From: Flavobacteriales bacterium
GTDB lineage: Bacteria > Bacteroidota > Bacteroidia > Flavobacteriales_F > PHOS-HE28
NCBI GenBank assembly: GCA_023957375.1
Contig: JAMLHB010000001.1
Span: forward strand, 186,001 to 250,000
Length of the DNA: 64,000 nucleotides
Direction: 5' to 3'
Part shown: positions 35,196 to 44,393 of the stretch, piece by piece
Layout of the letters: every line of letters starts with the position of its first letter
Position numbering within the stretch: position 1 is the first letter of the stretch
Program-made: the position numbers and the translations under genes
Notes under the pieces: model-generated
Told to the model about the DNA's origin: nothing
Database searches by the model: none
What the model saw: the letters and a program-made list of their open reading frames with translations, nothing else

Positions 35196-36134
35196 TCAGC
35201 GGCTTTGATTCATGTAGCCCAAGGATTCCAGGCTGTCCACCAATTGCCCTGTGAAGATGCGGGCACCGGCCGCATTGAGGTGGTTGTGGTCCGCAAAGTG
35301 GTCCAGGTCGTTCAAGCCGGGGGCGAAGGCGAAATCCAGGAAAGGAATGTCCGTGCCGGCCAGCGCGCTGCGGATGTACGCGGCAAAGGCTTCGTGCCGC
35401 ACGCGGTTGGTGCCCTGCCGGGCTTGGTGCTGCACCACCACCAAGGGGATGCCCCGCTCCCGGCAAAGGTCAACACATGCCTTGAAGAACACTTTCTGCC
35501 GGTCCAGCAGGTCCAACTTGGTGTTCTTCAACGGCTTGATGGGCTTGTCCACGCTGTCGGGCACCGCCACGAACCCGTTCCGCACCGGGTATGCACTCTC
35601 GTAGTACGGCCGCCTGCCGGGGGTGCACCAGCGCAGGGCCATCATGTTCAAACCGCGCAGCTCGCGCAGGTCCCAGGCCATGCCCAAGGCGGCCGCCCCG
35701 GAGGTGATGTTCTGGGTGAGATCGGCGCAGCTTTCCAGGCCGGTGTTCTGGAAGGTGCCCTCGAACACGTCGAAGATCAGCAAGGGGCAGTGCGCGCTGT
35801 CCACGTAGTTTTTGATCAGGTGGAAGGTGTTCAACGGCGATTGCGCGCTGGACCCCAGGTTGTACACGTGATGGCCGTGGGCGGCGAACACCTCCGGGTC
35901 GTAACCCCGGTAGGCGTGGGAGGAGCCGATGATGATGGCGTCGTAGCGCTTTGCCCGGTCGAATTCGTGGAAGCGTGTCCAACTGTCGCCTCCAGGCCAG
36001 TTGTAGTAGTCGCCGGTGCGGAAGATCAAGGCGCGGCTTTCCAGCTTCGCATGGCTCAATCCGAACATGGCGAAGGCGTACATGCCCAGCACGCATGAGG
36101 CAAACAACAGCACCCGGCCCCACCGTACGCCCAT
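35196..36134 (-). CDS. SGNH-like protein, partner of MBOAT acetyltransferase (copy 1)
   Basis: 312 residues. One N-terminal transmembrane segment (about 8-26) precedes a periplasmic SGNH-like domain with the block IIIGSSHAYRGYDP (nucleophile Ser at about 72) and, near the end, FADHNHLNAAGARIF, which supplies the Asp-His of the triad. This is the arrangement of AlgX/AlgJ/DltD-type proteins that finish O-acetylation started by an MBOAT. Its start codon overlaps the stop of the MBOAT gene (1 base), so they are made together. Confidence 0.78.
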   Translation of the reverse strand: MGVRWGRVLLFASCVLGMYAFAMFGLSHAKLESRALIFRTGDYYNWPGGDSWTRFHEFDRAKRYDAIIIGSSHAYRGYDPEVFAAHGHHVYNLGSSAQSPLNTFHLIKNYVDSAHCPLLIFDVFEGTFQNTGLESCADLTQNITSGAAALGMAWDLRELRGLNMMALRWCTPGRRPYYESAYPVRNGFVAVPDSVDKPIKPLKNTKLDLLDRQKVFFKACVDLCRERGIPLVVVQHQARQGTNRVRHEAFAAYIRSALAGTDIPFLDFAFAPGLNDLDHFADHNHLNAAGARIFTGQLVDSLESLGYMNQSR

Positions 36135-37603
36135 CAGAACTGGAAGTAGATGAAGCTGGTGGAGCCGAAGTAGCCGAAGAGCAGGATGCCCACCAGGAGC
36201 GCGGCGTAGATCGCCGGGCCGAGCAGGCCTTGTGGCACCGGCTTTTCACGCTTGGCCCATGCATCAAAGAGCGGGTCGATCACCATGAACACCAAGGTGA
36301 GCAGCACGGTGAGGTCCAGCATGCTGCGCGGCAGGTCGGCTAAGAGCATGCGCAGGTCATCCAGGGCCCATGGGGTGTAGAAGAGGCGGTGCACCAAGGT
36401 GTTGGCATCGTGGATGCTGTTGGCGCGGAAGAAGATCCAGGCGAAGCTCACCAATTGCACGGTGATGAAGATGTTCAGCCACTTTTTCAGCGAAGGGAGC
36501 CGATCCAGGCCGATGCCCTTGGTGAAGCGCAGCATCAGCGGGGCGAACACCAGCGCCAGGATGAGGTAGCCGCCGTGCAGGCCGCCCCAGATCACGTAGG
36601 TCCAGTCGGCGCCATGCCACAGGCCGCTCACCAGGAAGACGATCATCAGGTTGTAGTACCAGCGCCACTTCACCACGCGGTTGCCGCCCAAGGGGATGTA
36701 GAGGTAGTCGCGGAACCAGCTGCTGAGGCTGATGTGCCAACGGCCCCAGAACTCACTGATGTTCTTGCTGAGGTAAGGCGTGCGGAAGTTCACCATCAGG
36801 TTGAAGCCCATCACGCGGGCCGCGCCCAGCGCGATGTCCGTGTAGCCGCTGAAATCGCAATAGATCTGCACCGCGAAGAGGTAGGTGGCCAGGGCGATGG
36901 AGAGGGCCCCGTAGTGCTCCGGTGCACCGTAGACCTGGTCCACCACCACGGCGCAGCGGTCGGCGATCACCACCTTTTTGAAGAAGCCCCAGAGCATCTG
37001 CCGCAGCCCTTCCACCACGCGGCCGTAGTCGAACTTGGCGCGCATGCCCGTGCCGGGCGTGGTGCTGTTGATCTGGTTGAGCAGGTTGCCGGGCCGCTCG
37101 ATGGGGCCCGCCACCAACTGCGGGTAGAACATCACATACAGGGCGAAGATGCCCAAGCGCCGCTCGGCCGCCTGGTGCTTGCGGTACACCTCAATGGTGT
37201 AGCTCAGGCTTTGGAAGGTGTGGAAGCTCAGCCCGATGGGCAGGATGATGCCCAGGTCCGGGACCCCGTAGTGGAAGCCCAGCCCGCGCACCACCTCCGC
37301 GATGCTTTCGTTGAGGAAGTTGAAGTATTTGAAGAAGGCCAGCACGCCCACGTTGGCCAAAATGCTGGCCGTGAGCAGCAGCTTGCGCCTGCGGCCTTCA
37401 CTCTGCTCGATCCAGATGCCTGCGAAGTAATCCACCCCGATGGTGAAGGCCAGGATCAGGATGTACACCGGCACGAAGGTCATGTAGAACCAGCAGCTCG
37501 CCACCAACAGCAGCAGCCAGCGCCAGCGCTGCGGAAGCAGGAAGTACAGCCCCGTCACCAGCGGGAAGAAGATGCAGATGAACTCGAAGGAGTTGAAGAG
37601 CAT
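36134..37603 (-). CDS. MBOAT family O-acyltransferase (copy 1)
   Basis: 489 residues with about ten or eleven transmembrane helices. The MBOAT signature is present: IYCDFSGYTDIALGAARVMG, then SEFWGRWHISLSSWFRDYLY and the catalytic His in SGLWHGADWTYVIWGGLHG. It is the AlgI/DltB type, moving acetyl (or acyl) groups from cytoplasmic acyl-CoA to a periplasmic carrier. Near-identical in its first half and middle to the second copy at 38765. Function here is probably acetylation of the surface glycan. Confidence 0.88.
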   Translation of the reverse strand: MLFNSFEFICIFFPLVTGLYFLLPQRWRWLLLLVASCWFYMTFVPVYILILAFTIGVDYFAGIWIEQSEGRRRKLLLTASILANVGVLAFFKYFNFLNESIAEVVRGLGFHYGVPDLGIILPIGLSFHTFQSLSYTIEVYRKHQAAERRLGIFALYVMFYPQLVAGPIERPGNLLNQINSTTPGTGMRAKFDYGRVVEGLRQMLWGFFKKVVIADRCAVVVDQVYGAPEHYGALSIALATYLFAVQIYCDFSGYTDIALGAARVMGFNLMVNFRTPYLSKNISEFWGRWHISLSSWFRDYLYIPLGGNRVVKWRWYYNLMIVFLVSGLWHGADWTYVIWGGLHGGYLILALVFAPLMLRFTKGIGLDRLPSLKKWLNIFITVQLVSFAWIFFRANSIHDANTLVHRLFYTPWALDDLRMLLADLPRSMLDLTVLLTLVFMVIDPLFDAWAKREKPVPQGLLGPAIYAALLVGILLFGYFGSTSFIYFQF

Positions 37604-37848
37604 GGGGTGATCGTGGGCGGATGCAGATGGAACCTAGGAGGACGGCAGGACGGAAATTGCTGGTGCAAGGGTGAAAGGGCAAGAAAGAGCGGGGGAGAAT
37701 TTCACGATTGATGAAATCTTCAGCAAACCGCCGCCCATCGGGACCGTTGAAACCGGATCATCACTGCCGCCGCGGAAATTGATCATGGGGCGGCAAGGTA
37801 AAATGGCCGGGATCATTGGGGCAAAGCGGGAATTTTGGTCATGCGCCG

Positions 37849-38760
37849 TCACTCCTGGCCGATCGGAAGCAATCCCAAAGCATTGAGGCGTGACCGCAGT
37901 TCCTTGCTGAAGCGCACTGCTCCCTCCCAGTTCACGTGCGTGGTGTTCTGAAAGCAACTGTCGGGCAAGGGCATGGCGGAGAGGTCGATCACGTGCACAT
38001 GGGGAAGTGCTTGCATGCGGCCCAGGTATTCCTGTACGGCCGCCGGGTTGGTGTCCGTTTGCAAATAGGCCGGATGATAGGGCGCCACCACCACCACCAA
38101 CGTGCGCTTGGTGGATGCCAGCAGGTCGATCCAGGCCTGTTCCTCCTTGGGGTGGGGGATCCAAGCATGGCGTGTGGCATTGCGCCGTTGCACCATCCCA
38201 GCCAATTCCCCGGGAGGGGCGGCATTGTTGACGAAAATGCCACCCTTGGACCGCACCGTGCCGGAGGTGTACTTGGACAGAAAGGCCTTCACGTATTCAT
38301 CCATTACACCGAAATAGCGCAGCGTGGGCACCTGGTTGTACCAGTGCAGGCGCTGGGCAAAGCATTCCGCCACGGCCGCCTGCCGGACCTCCGGGATGAA
38401 GTGCGCAATGCTGGGCTGGTACGGCGAAAAAAAGGTGTGGTCGAAGTTGATGATCACCGGGCCCGGCTTGGGCTTGGCCAGTTCCTGGCCGAGGATCATC
38501 CGCGTCACGTCGTAGCCGGTTTCCTCAATGCCGTAGTTCCAGGCAGCGGGGTGGATCAGTTCGGGCACATAGGAGCCATCCGCGCGGGATGAGCCGATGA
38601 TCGCCACTTCATCGGGGTGCAATTCGGTGAACAGGCGGTGCACCTTGGCGGCCCCGAAACTGGGATTGCTCCAGGCCAGCCCGTGCGTAATAAGTGGATC
38701 CAGCACGGCACAGCCGAGGACGATGCCCGCGAGCACCGGCAGCAGGAAGCGCCATGGCAT
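37849..38760 (-). CDS. SGNH-like protein, partner of MBOAT acetyltransferase (copy 2)
   Basis: 303 residues from the ATG four bases after the MBOAT copy 2 stop. An N-terminal membrane anchor (about 4-22) is followed by IIGSSRADGSYVPEL (Ser nucleophile, but Arg instead of His after it) and late NTTHVNWEGAVRFS with the Asp/His position filled by Thr-His. It differs strongly from the first SGNH copy, although the paired MBOATs are near-identical. The protein may act on a different glycan position. Confidence 0.7.
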   Translation of the reverse strand: MPWRFLLPVLAGIVLGCAVLDPLITHGLAWSNPSFGAAKVHRLFTELHPDEVAIIGSSRADGSYVPELIHPAAWNYGIEETGYDVTRMILGQELAKPKPGPVIINFDHTFFSPYQPSIAHFIPEVRQAAVAECFAQRLHWYNQVPTLRYFGVMDEYVKAFLSKYTSGTVRSKGGIFVNNAAPPGELAGMVQRRNATRHAWIPHPKEEQAWIDLLASTKRTLVVVVAPYHPAYLQTDTNPAAVQEYLGRMQALPHVHVIDLSAMPLPDSCFQNTTHVNWEGAVRFSKELRSRLNALGLLPIGQE

Positions 38761-38764
38761 CCGG

Positions 38765-40171
38765 TCAGAACTGGAAGTAGATGAAATCTCCGCCATTGCG
38801 GCCCAATAAAAGGATGAGGAGCACGGTAGTTGTTACAAAGGTGCGGGGATGGCGCACGCGGAGGTCCATGGGCAGCTTTCCGCTCAGCAGCAACAATCCG
38901 ATCACGGCGGTGCATCCGAAGAAATGGAACATGCTGGTGGCCACATGGCCGTTTCCCACGTGCCATGCGCCTTGCATGGTCACCATCTTCCGCAAGCCCA
39001 GGATAGCATCGCCGGCGGTGGTGGCGCGGAAGAATACCCAGGCCAAGGTGACCAGTGTGAAGGTGGACAAGAGGCCGAAGGCACGGGTCAGCAAGCCGGG
39101 CAGGGCACGGCCAAGGCGGTCCGTGGCAGGGCGCAGAACCAGTGCCGCCACCAAGTAGGTGCCGTGCAGGCCGCCCCAGATCACGTAGGTCCAGTTCGCT
39201 CCGTGCCACAGGCCGCTGACCAGAAAGACGATGAACAGGTTGTAGTACCAGCGCCACTTCACCACGCGGTTGCCGCCCAAGGGAATGTACAAGTAGTCAC
39301 GGAACCAGCTGCTGAGGCTGATGTGCCAGCGGCTCCAGAACTCGCTTACCGATGTGGACAGATAGGGGCGGCGGAAGTTTTCCATCAAGCGGAAGCCCAT
39401 CACCCGCGCAGCACCGATGGCGATGTCGGAATAACCGCTGAAGTCGCAGTAGATCTGCACGGCGAAGAACACTGTGGCCACCAGGATGGTGAGCCCGTTG
39501 GAGCCGGGAATGTCGGCGTACACCGCGTCCACATAGGGGGCCAACCGGTCGGCCACCACCACCTTCTTGAAGAATCCGAAGGCCATGCGCGTGAGGCCGT
39601 ACTGGAAGTCGTCGGCATTGAAACGCCTGCGGGCATGGAACTGGGGCAGCAGCGCCTGAGGCCGCTCGATCGGCCCCGCCACCAGCTGCGGGTAGAACAT
39701 CACATACAGGGCGAAGATGCCCAAGCGCCGCTCGGCGGGGTGGTTCCGCCGGTATACTTCAATGGTGTAGCTCAAGCTTTGGAAAGTGTGGAAACTGAGG
39801 CCGATGGGCAGGATGATGCCCAGGTCGGGCACCCCGTAGTGGAAGCCCAGCCCGCGCACCACCTCCGCGATGCTTTCGTTGAGGAAATTGAAGTACTTGA
39901 AGAAGGCCAGTACGCCCACATTGGCAATGATGCTGGCCGTGAGCAGCAGCTTTCTTTTCCGGCCATCGCTCTGCTCGATCCACAAGCCGGCGAAGTAGTC
40001 CACCAAAATGGTGAAGGCCAGGATGAGAATGTACACCGGCACGAACGCCATGTAGAACCAGCAACTGGCCACCAGCAGCAGCAGCCAGCGCCACCGGTGG
40101 GGAAGGGCGAAATACAGCCCCGTCACCAGCGGGAAGAAGATGCAGATGAACTCGAAGGAGTTGAAGAGCAT
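38765..40171 (-). CDS. MBOAT family O-acyltransferase (copy 2)
   Basis: 468 residues. The first about 190 residues and the central catalytic block are almost the same as in copy 1 (for example IYCDFSGYSDIAIGAARVMG, SEFWSRWHISLSSWFRDYLY, SGLWHGANWTYVIWGGLHG), whereas about residues 190-240 and the C-terminal 130 diverge. It is again of the AlgI/DltB type. The pair with its SGNH partner looks like a duplicated acetylation module. It is followed upstream by an AT-rich inverted repeat. Confidence 0.88.
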   Translation of the reverse strand: MLFNSFEFICIFFPLVTGLYFALPHRWRWLLLLVASCWFYMAFVPVYILILAFTILVDYFAGLWIEQSDGRKRKLLLTASIIANVGVLAFFKYFNFLNESIAEVVRGLGFHYGVPDLGIILPIGLSFHTFQSLSYTIEVYRRNHPAERRLGIFALYVMFYPQLVAGPIERPQALLPQFHARRRFNADDFQYGLTRMAFGFFKKVVVADRLAPYVDAVYADIPGSNGLTILVATVFFAVQIYCDFSGYSDIAIGAARVMGFRLMENFRRPYLSTSVSEFWSRWHISLSSWFRDYLYIPLGGNRVVKWRWYYNLFIVFLVSGLWHGANWTYVIWGGLHGTYLVAALVLRPATDRLGRALPGLLTRAFGLLSTFTLVTLAWVFFRATTAGDAILGLRKMVTMQGAWHVGNGHVATSMFHFFGCTAVIGLLLLSGKLPMDLRVRHPRTFVTTTVLLILLLGRNGGDFIYFQF

Positions 40172-40213
40172 CCGGGCGGTTGGTTCAGTTTTGGGAGGAA
40201 TGCAAGACTATGT

Positions 40214-40333
40214 CAAGGTGCCAATTGGGCAATTCGCCAATTCGGCAAAGGGTCCATTCGCCAACGGGTCAGACGTATTTTATTGGCGAATTGGCAAATT
40301 CTTCCATTGGCGAATTGTCCAATTGACACCTTG
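40214..40333. repeat. 120-bp inverted-repeat element at the 3' end of a glycosyltransferase gene
   Basis: Left arm 40214-40241 and right arm 40306-40333 are inverted copies of about 28 bases with two or three mismatches (CAAGGTGCCAATTGGGCAAT against its counterpart). The inner part repeats ATTGGCGAATTGGCAAATT-like pieces. The right arm ends one base before the stop codon of the neighbouring gene. It is clearly more AT-rich than the surroundings and encodes nothing. Confidence 0.7.
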
Positions 40334-41566
40334 CTATCCATTCCAAGATGCATGCAGCTCCAGCAGGCGGTCGCAGAAGCGGTTGAAGGTGACCTCCGCC
40401 CGGAAGTTCTCTTCCCAAAAGGCGCGCACGCCGGCGCGGAACTCCGCCGTGGCCATGGGACTTTGGCGGAAGCCGTCGATCACCTTGGCCAGTTCATCTG
40501 CACTTGCCTCCTTTGCGAGCAGGATGCCGGTGCGTTCGTTCATGATGTCGCGCACGCCGCCCGAATCCGTGGCGATCAGCGGGATGCCGAAGCTGGCCGC
40601 CTCCTGCAAGGCCACGGCCACGCCGCCCTCCAGCTCGCTGGTGAGCACGAAAACGTCCACGGGATTGTTCTGGTACCAGCGCATGATGGCCGCGTTGTCC
40701 GCAGCACCCTTCAAGTCCACGGTGACGTGGGTGGGCAGTTGTGCGGCCAGTTCCCGGAGCAAGGGCATTTCAGGGCCGTCGCCAAAATGCGTCCAACAGA
40801 CTGGCTTGTTGACTAGGGCCAAGGCCCGTGCGATCATGGGCACGCGCTTTACCGGGGCCACGTGCGCGCAGCTTGCTAATTGCAGCGGGCCCGATCCGGA
40901 GGGCCAGGAAAGGCCGTGGTCGCGGGTGCCCAGTCGCGAGAGTTCATACTTAGCCACGTGGGCTGGGTGTGCGGCCCGTATATGATCCAGGCCAGCCCCG
41001 GACACGCAGAAGATTTTTTCCACGGCCCGCAACTGCAAGGTGCGGAATGGGATGGCCCCTAGGGTATGGCGGTGCTCGTACAGGTCGAAGCCGTGTGCCC
41101 GGCTGATGAACCGGAGCTCCGGTTGCGTGGCCTTCAGCAAGGCCAGCAGAGTGGCCCATTCGTGGGTCCAGTAAGAATAGAGCACCACCTCTTTGGGGCG
41201 GTATTGCGGAAGCAGGTCGCGTTCCAGGACGGCCAAGCGGTGCACATGGCCGCGCATGATGCTGCGCAATTCGCCGCGCCAACGGCGTTGGAACAACTTG
41301 GTGCCCATGTCCTTCCACAGCGAAACGCTCATCCGCAGCAAGGCCCTGTGGTAACGCAGCAACTGACCCGGCGACGCCCGTGCGAACGGATCTTCGATCA
41401 GGCGGTGCACTTCCACGTTGCCCGGCAAGGGCCGCATGCCTTCGCCGCCGTGCATCGGGAAAAGCTTCACCTTCCCAAAGCGCTTTGCCAAGACGGGCAG
41501 TTCATTTTCCAAGAATGCTTCTCCGCGCCCATAGGGAAAGCTTTGCGTGAAGAGCCAGAGTTCCAT
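40334..41566 (-). CDS. Glycosyltransferase, GT4-like
   Basis: 410 residues. N-terminal Rossmann half starts MELWLFTQSFPYGRGEAFLE; the C-terminal half has the sugar-nucleotide-binding block with the HVAPVKRV, DVFVLTSELEGGVAVALQEAASFGIPLIAT and GGVRDIM motifs typical of GT4 retaining transferases (the E-x7-E-like motif SELEGG...EAAS). It should add one sugar to the repeat unit. Sugar and linkage unknown. It is 12 bases downstream of the GT2 gene. Confidence 0.82.
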   Translation of the reverse strand: MELWLFTQSFPYGRGEAFLENELPVLAKRFGKVKLFPMHGGEGMRPLPGNVEVHRLIEDPFARASPGQLLRYHRALLRMSVSLWKDMGTKLFQRRWRGELRSIMRGHVHRLAVLERDLLPQYRPKEVVLYSYWTHEWATLLALLKATQPELRFISRAHGFDLYEHRHTLGAIPFRTLQLRAVEKIFCVSGAGLDHIRAAHPAHVAKYELSRLGTRDHGLSWPSGSGPLQLASCAHVAPVKRVPMIARALALVNKPVCWTHFGDGPEMPLLRELAAQLPTHVTVDLKGAADNAAIMRWYQNNPVDVFVLTSELEGGVAVALQEAASFGIPLIATDSGGVRDIMNERTGILLAKEASADELAKVIDGFRQSPMATAEFRAGVRAFWEENFRAEVTFNRFCDRLLELHASWNG

Positions 41567-41578
41567 CAGGGTGCCAAA

Positions 41579-42649
41579 TCAAGCTTTACCGTGGAACAAA
41601 GCATGCACCGCCTTGGCCAGGGAGCGGCGTACCTGCCCCAGGTGGAACCGCACCCCCGCAGGCACCGGCGGCACCTCCCGGGGGTCGAAGGTGTGCACCA
41701 GGCCATACAGGGCTTGCGGGCGCACCTGCCCGAAGCGCGCCAGCACTTGGGCCAAGTATTCGCGGTGGGGCAGCAGTTCTTCCGCCTGCCCAACGCGATA
41801 GCCGTTGAAGCGCAGTTGCCGTCGGTACAGGGCATCCACTTGGCGCAGCACGGCTTCCGGTCCATGGGCGTATACCTCCAGGCAGGCCGCATAGCAGTCC
41901 AGCAGGAATACAAAGGCACGCGCTGTTTGCATGGACATGGACATGCTGTCGGTGCGCAGGGCATACAGGTACGGAGTTCCCGCCACCGTTACCACGCTTC
42001 GTGCGGCCGTGAAGCACCCCACGCCCACGATGTAATCAGCTCCTGAATCCAGGCGGCGGTCCAACGCCAGTTCCATGCCCGGCTGAATGATGTGGCGGCG
42101 GTACAGCTTGCTCCAGATCACGCCCGACCCGAATTCACCCTGTGCGAAGCGCTCCAACAGGCGGTCTTCCAACACCTCCTCCTTGCCGTAGTCGTGGTGC
42201 CGTTGCACGGTGCCGTCGCCCCGAATGCCCCGGTGGCCGCACAGCGCCATGTCGGCACCGGTGCGCTGCAAGGCCCCGGCTAAGCTTGCATACATGTCCG
42301 GGCCTACGTGGTCGTCGGCGTCCACAAAGCCGATCAGGTCGCCCCTGGCCACGTTGAAGCCCGCCTGGCGCGCGGCATGCAAGCCACCATTGGCGGGCAG
42401 GTGCAGGGGCTTCACCCGGTCGTCCTTCAAGGCCAGGCGGTCCAGCAGCGCGCCCGTGCCATCGGTGGAGCAGTCATTTACGGCGATGATCTCCATGTTG
42501 GCGTAGTGCTGCGCCAGCAAGGAACCGATGCAGCGTTCGGCCCATGGCTCCATGTTGTAGCAGGGCACGATCACCGAGATCAGGGAAGCAACGGCGGGCC
42601 GTTCCACGCCCATGGCGGCGCCCTGCGGCAATGATCCACCGGTTGCCAT
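41579..42649 (-). CDS. Glycosyltransferase family 2
   Basis: 356 residues from ATG 42649 (a GTG two codons earlier overlaps the previous stop). The GT-A core is LISVIVPCYNMEPWAE, IIAVNDCSTDGT and GFVDADDHVGPDMY with the metal-binding DxD-like DADD. The C-terminal part (about 180-356) is predicted to bind the acceptor. It is part of the minus-strand glycan operon and overlaps nearly with the GT2 upstream. Confidence 0.86.
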   Translation of the reverse strand: MATGGSLPQGAAMGVERPAVASLISVIVPCYNMEPWAERCIGSLLAQHYANMEIIAVNDCSTDGTGALLDRLALKDDRVKPLHLPANGGLHAARQAGFNVARGDLIGFVDADDHVGPDMYASLAGALQRTGADMALCGHRGIRGDGTVQRHHDYGKEEVLEDRLLERFAQGEFGSGVIWSKLYRRHIIQPGMELALDRRLDSGADYIVGVGCFTAARSVVTVAGTPYLYALRTDSMSMSMQTARAFVFLLDCYAACLEVYAHGPEAVLRQVDALYRRQLRFNGYRVGQAEELLPHREYLAQVLARFGQVRPQALYGLVHTFDPREVPPVPAGVRFHLGQVRRSLAKAVHALFHGKA

Positions 42650-42651
42650 GC

Positions 42652-43677
42652 TCACTCGCCTTCATGGGCCGGCTTGGCCGCGCCCTTCAATTGCACCTTG
42701 GCCAGGTACGCCAACCACGCCCCCGTCCTTGCGGGCGAATGGCGCCAGAAGGCCAGGCCGGGGCCCCAGCCTTGATCGGCCACGCGATGGTATAGCCGGT
42801 GCCAATGGTCCATTACCTCCTGTGCGAACAGCGCGGGGTCTGCCAGGCGGAACTCGTGGTTCAGTGCCAGCAGGCGGTCCCGCCATTGGCGCAGGTGGCG
42901 CACATCGGCGGCCTTGAACCCGGCGGGGAGGTATCCGGTCAGGGTGACGTGCGCGTCCACCTCGGCTTCGCTCACCGGCCAGCCCAGCAGGCGGAAGGTC
43001 TCCCGTGCGATCAATAGGCGGTCCCGCCGCCAGTCGCGCCCGCTGCGGAAGTTGTTGCCCCCGCGCCGGTAGGCGCCCAACACCTCGGGCAGGTTGGCAA
43101 ACACCGCCTTGCGGCAGATGGCCACTTGGAAAAGGTAATCCATGCCCGGCGTGCGCCAACCGCCATTGAAGCGCACCGACGGATCGCTGAACAACGACCG
43201 GCGGACCAAGGAGGAAGGATGCAGGTAGGCGTCGCCGAACACAAGGCCGGCCATGGCGGCCTCATGGCTGCGCGGCCAAGAGGAGGGCTGCTTGTCCTGC
43301 CCGCGCAGCTCTTCCACATCGGTGCCCACGATGGTGACTTCATGATGTGCATCCAAGAAGGCCACCTGCTTGGCCAAGCGATCCGGGTACATGATGTCGT
43401 CCGCGTCCAGGAAGGCGATGAACTCCCCCTGTGCCGCTTCGATGCCCCGGTTGGCTGCTGCCGCCCGCCCGGTGTTCTCCGCGCTTTCCATGATCCGGAT
43501 GCGAGGGTCGCTGATGGCTTTCACCTTGGCCAAGCCGTCATCCGTGCCTGCATCGTCCACCACCAGCAGTTCAAAGTCGGTGAACGTCTGCGCTAGGATG
43601 CTCTGAACCGCTTCCTCCACGAACGCGCCCTTGTTGTACAGGGTCATTACCACGGAAACACGGGGCGTAGCGGGCAT
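42652..43677 (-). CDS. Glycosyltransferase family 2
   Basis: 341 residues. Start ATG 43677 gives MPATPRVSVVMTLYNKGAFVE; longer frames run into the repeat array and are not protein-like. The GT-A core has VVMTLYNKG, LLVVDDAGTDDGLA and FIAFLDADDIMYPDRLA (DADD). It likely uses a nucleotide sugar as donor. A TACCTTCG box lies 7 bases before the ATG, so this gene may have its own promoter at the edge of the repeat array. Confidence 0.86.
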   Translation of the reverse strand: MPATPRVSVVMTLYNKGAFVEEAVQSILAQTFTDFELLVVDDAGTDDGLAKVKAISDPRIRIMESAENTGRAAAANRGIEAAQGEFIAFLDADDIMYPDRLAKQVAFLDAHHEVTIVGTDVEELRGQDKQPSSWPRSHEAAMAGLVFGDAYLHPSSLVRRSLFSDPSVRFNGGWRTPGMDYLFQVAICRKAVFANLPEVLGAYRRGGNNFRSGRDWRRDRLLIARETFRLLGWPVSEAEVDAHVTLTGYLPAGFKAADVRHLRQWRDRLLALNHEFRLADPALFAQEVMDHWHRLYHRVADQGWGPGLAFWRHSPARTGAWLAYLAKVQLKGAAKPAHEGE

Positions 43678-43683
43678 GGCGCG

Positions 43684-43691
43684 CGAAGGTA
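43684..43691 (-). promoter_or_regulatory. Putative -7 promoter box (TACCTTCG)
   Basis: On the minus strand, 6 bases before the GT2 start and 20 bases inside the gap after repeat array B. Confidence 0.42.
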
Positions 43692-43710
43692 ACCCGGCGT
43701 GGGACACCCC

Positions 43711-44393
43711 CTTTCGCGAGCGGCGCATTTGGCCGCGAAGCGATCTCATCCGCGAAGCCCCCGCATACGCCCTGCAATTCCGCCCGCAGGAGCAAGACAA
43801 GATCGCTTCGGGCCTGTTGGGTGCACAGGCCCTCGCGAAATGGACATCCCCTTTCGCGATCTCCCCGACATCCCATTTCGCGAGGCCGCTCTGGGCCGAA
43901 GCGATCTCATCCGCGCCCCCGCATACGCCCTGTACTTCCGCCCGCAGGAGCAAAACAAGATCGCTTCGGGCCTGTTGAGTGCACAGGCCCTCGCGAAATG
44001 GACATCCCCTTTCGCGATCTCCCCGACATCCCATTTCGCGAGGCCGCTCTGGGCCGAAGCGATCTCCCCCGGTGAAGCCCCACGTATTTCCTCACTTCCG
44101 CCCGCAGGAGCAAAACAAGATCGCTTCGGGCCTGTTGGGTGCACAGGCCCTCGCGAAACGGACATCCCATTTCGCGAGCGGCGCATTTGGCCGCGAAGCG
44201 ATCTCCCCATTTTCCCATTACGCGAGGCCGCTCTGGGCTGAAGCGATCTCCCCCATTTCCCCTTTCGCGAGCGGCGCATTTGGCCGCGAAGCGATCTCAT
44301 CCGCGAAGCCCCCGCATACGCCCTGTACTTCCGCCCGCAGGAGCAAGACAATCGCTTCGGGCCTGTTGGGTGCACAGGCCCGAGCGAAAGGGA
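43711..44393. repeat. Repeat array B: inverted palindromic elements between two glycosyltransferase genes
   Basis: About five to six units of roughly 120-180 bp. Each is built from a core TTTCGCGAG-[GC-rich insert]-GAAGCGATCTC and an inverted counterpart ATCGCTTCGGGCCTGTTGGG...CTCGCGAAA, joined by spacers such as CATCCGCGAAGCCCCCGCAT and CTTCCGCCCGCAGGAGCAA. Inserts differ: GCCGCTCTGGGCC, CGGCGCATTTGGCCGC and GGGCCTGTGCACCCAACAGG. There is no protein in it. It runs up to the stop codon of the upstream GT4 gene and ends shortly before the promoter box of the GT2 gene. Confidence 0.85.
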
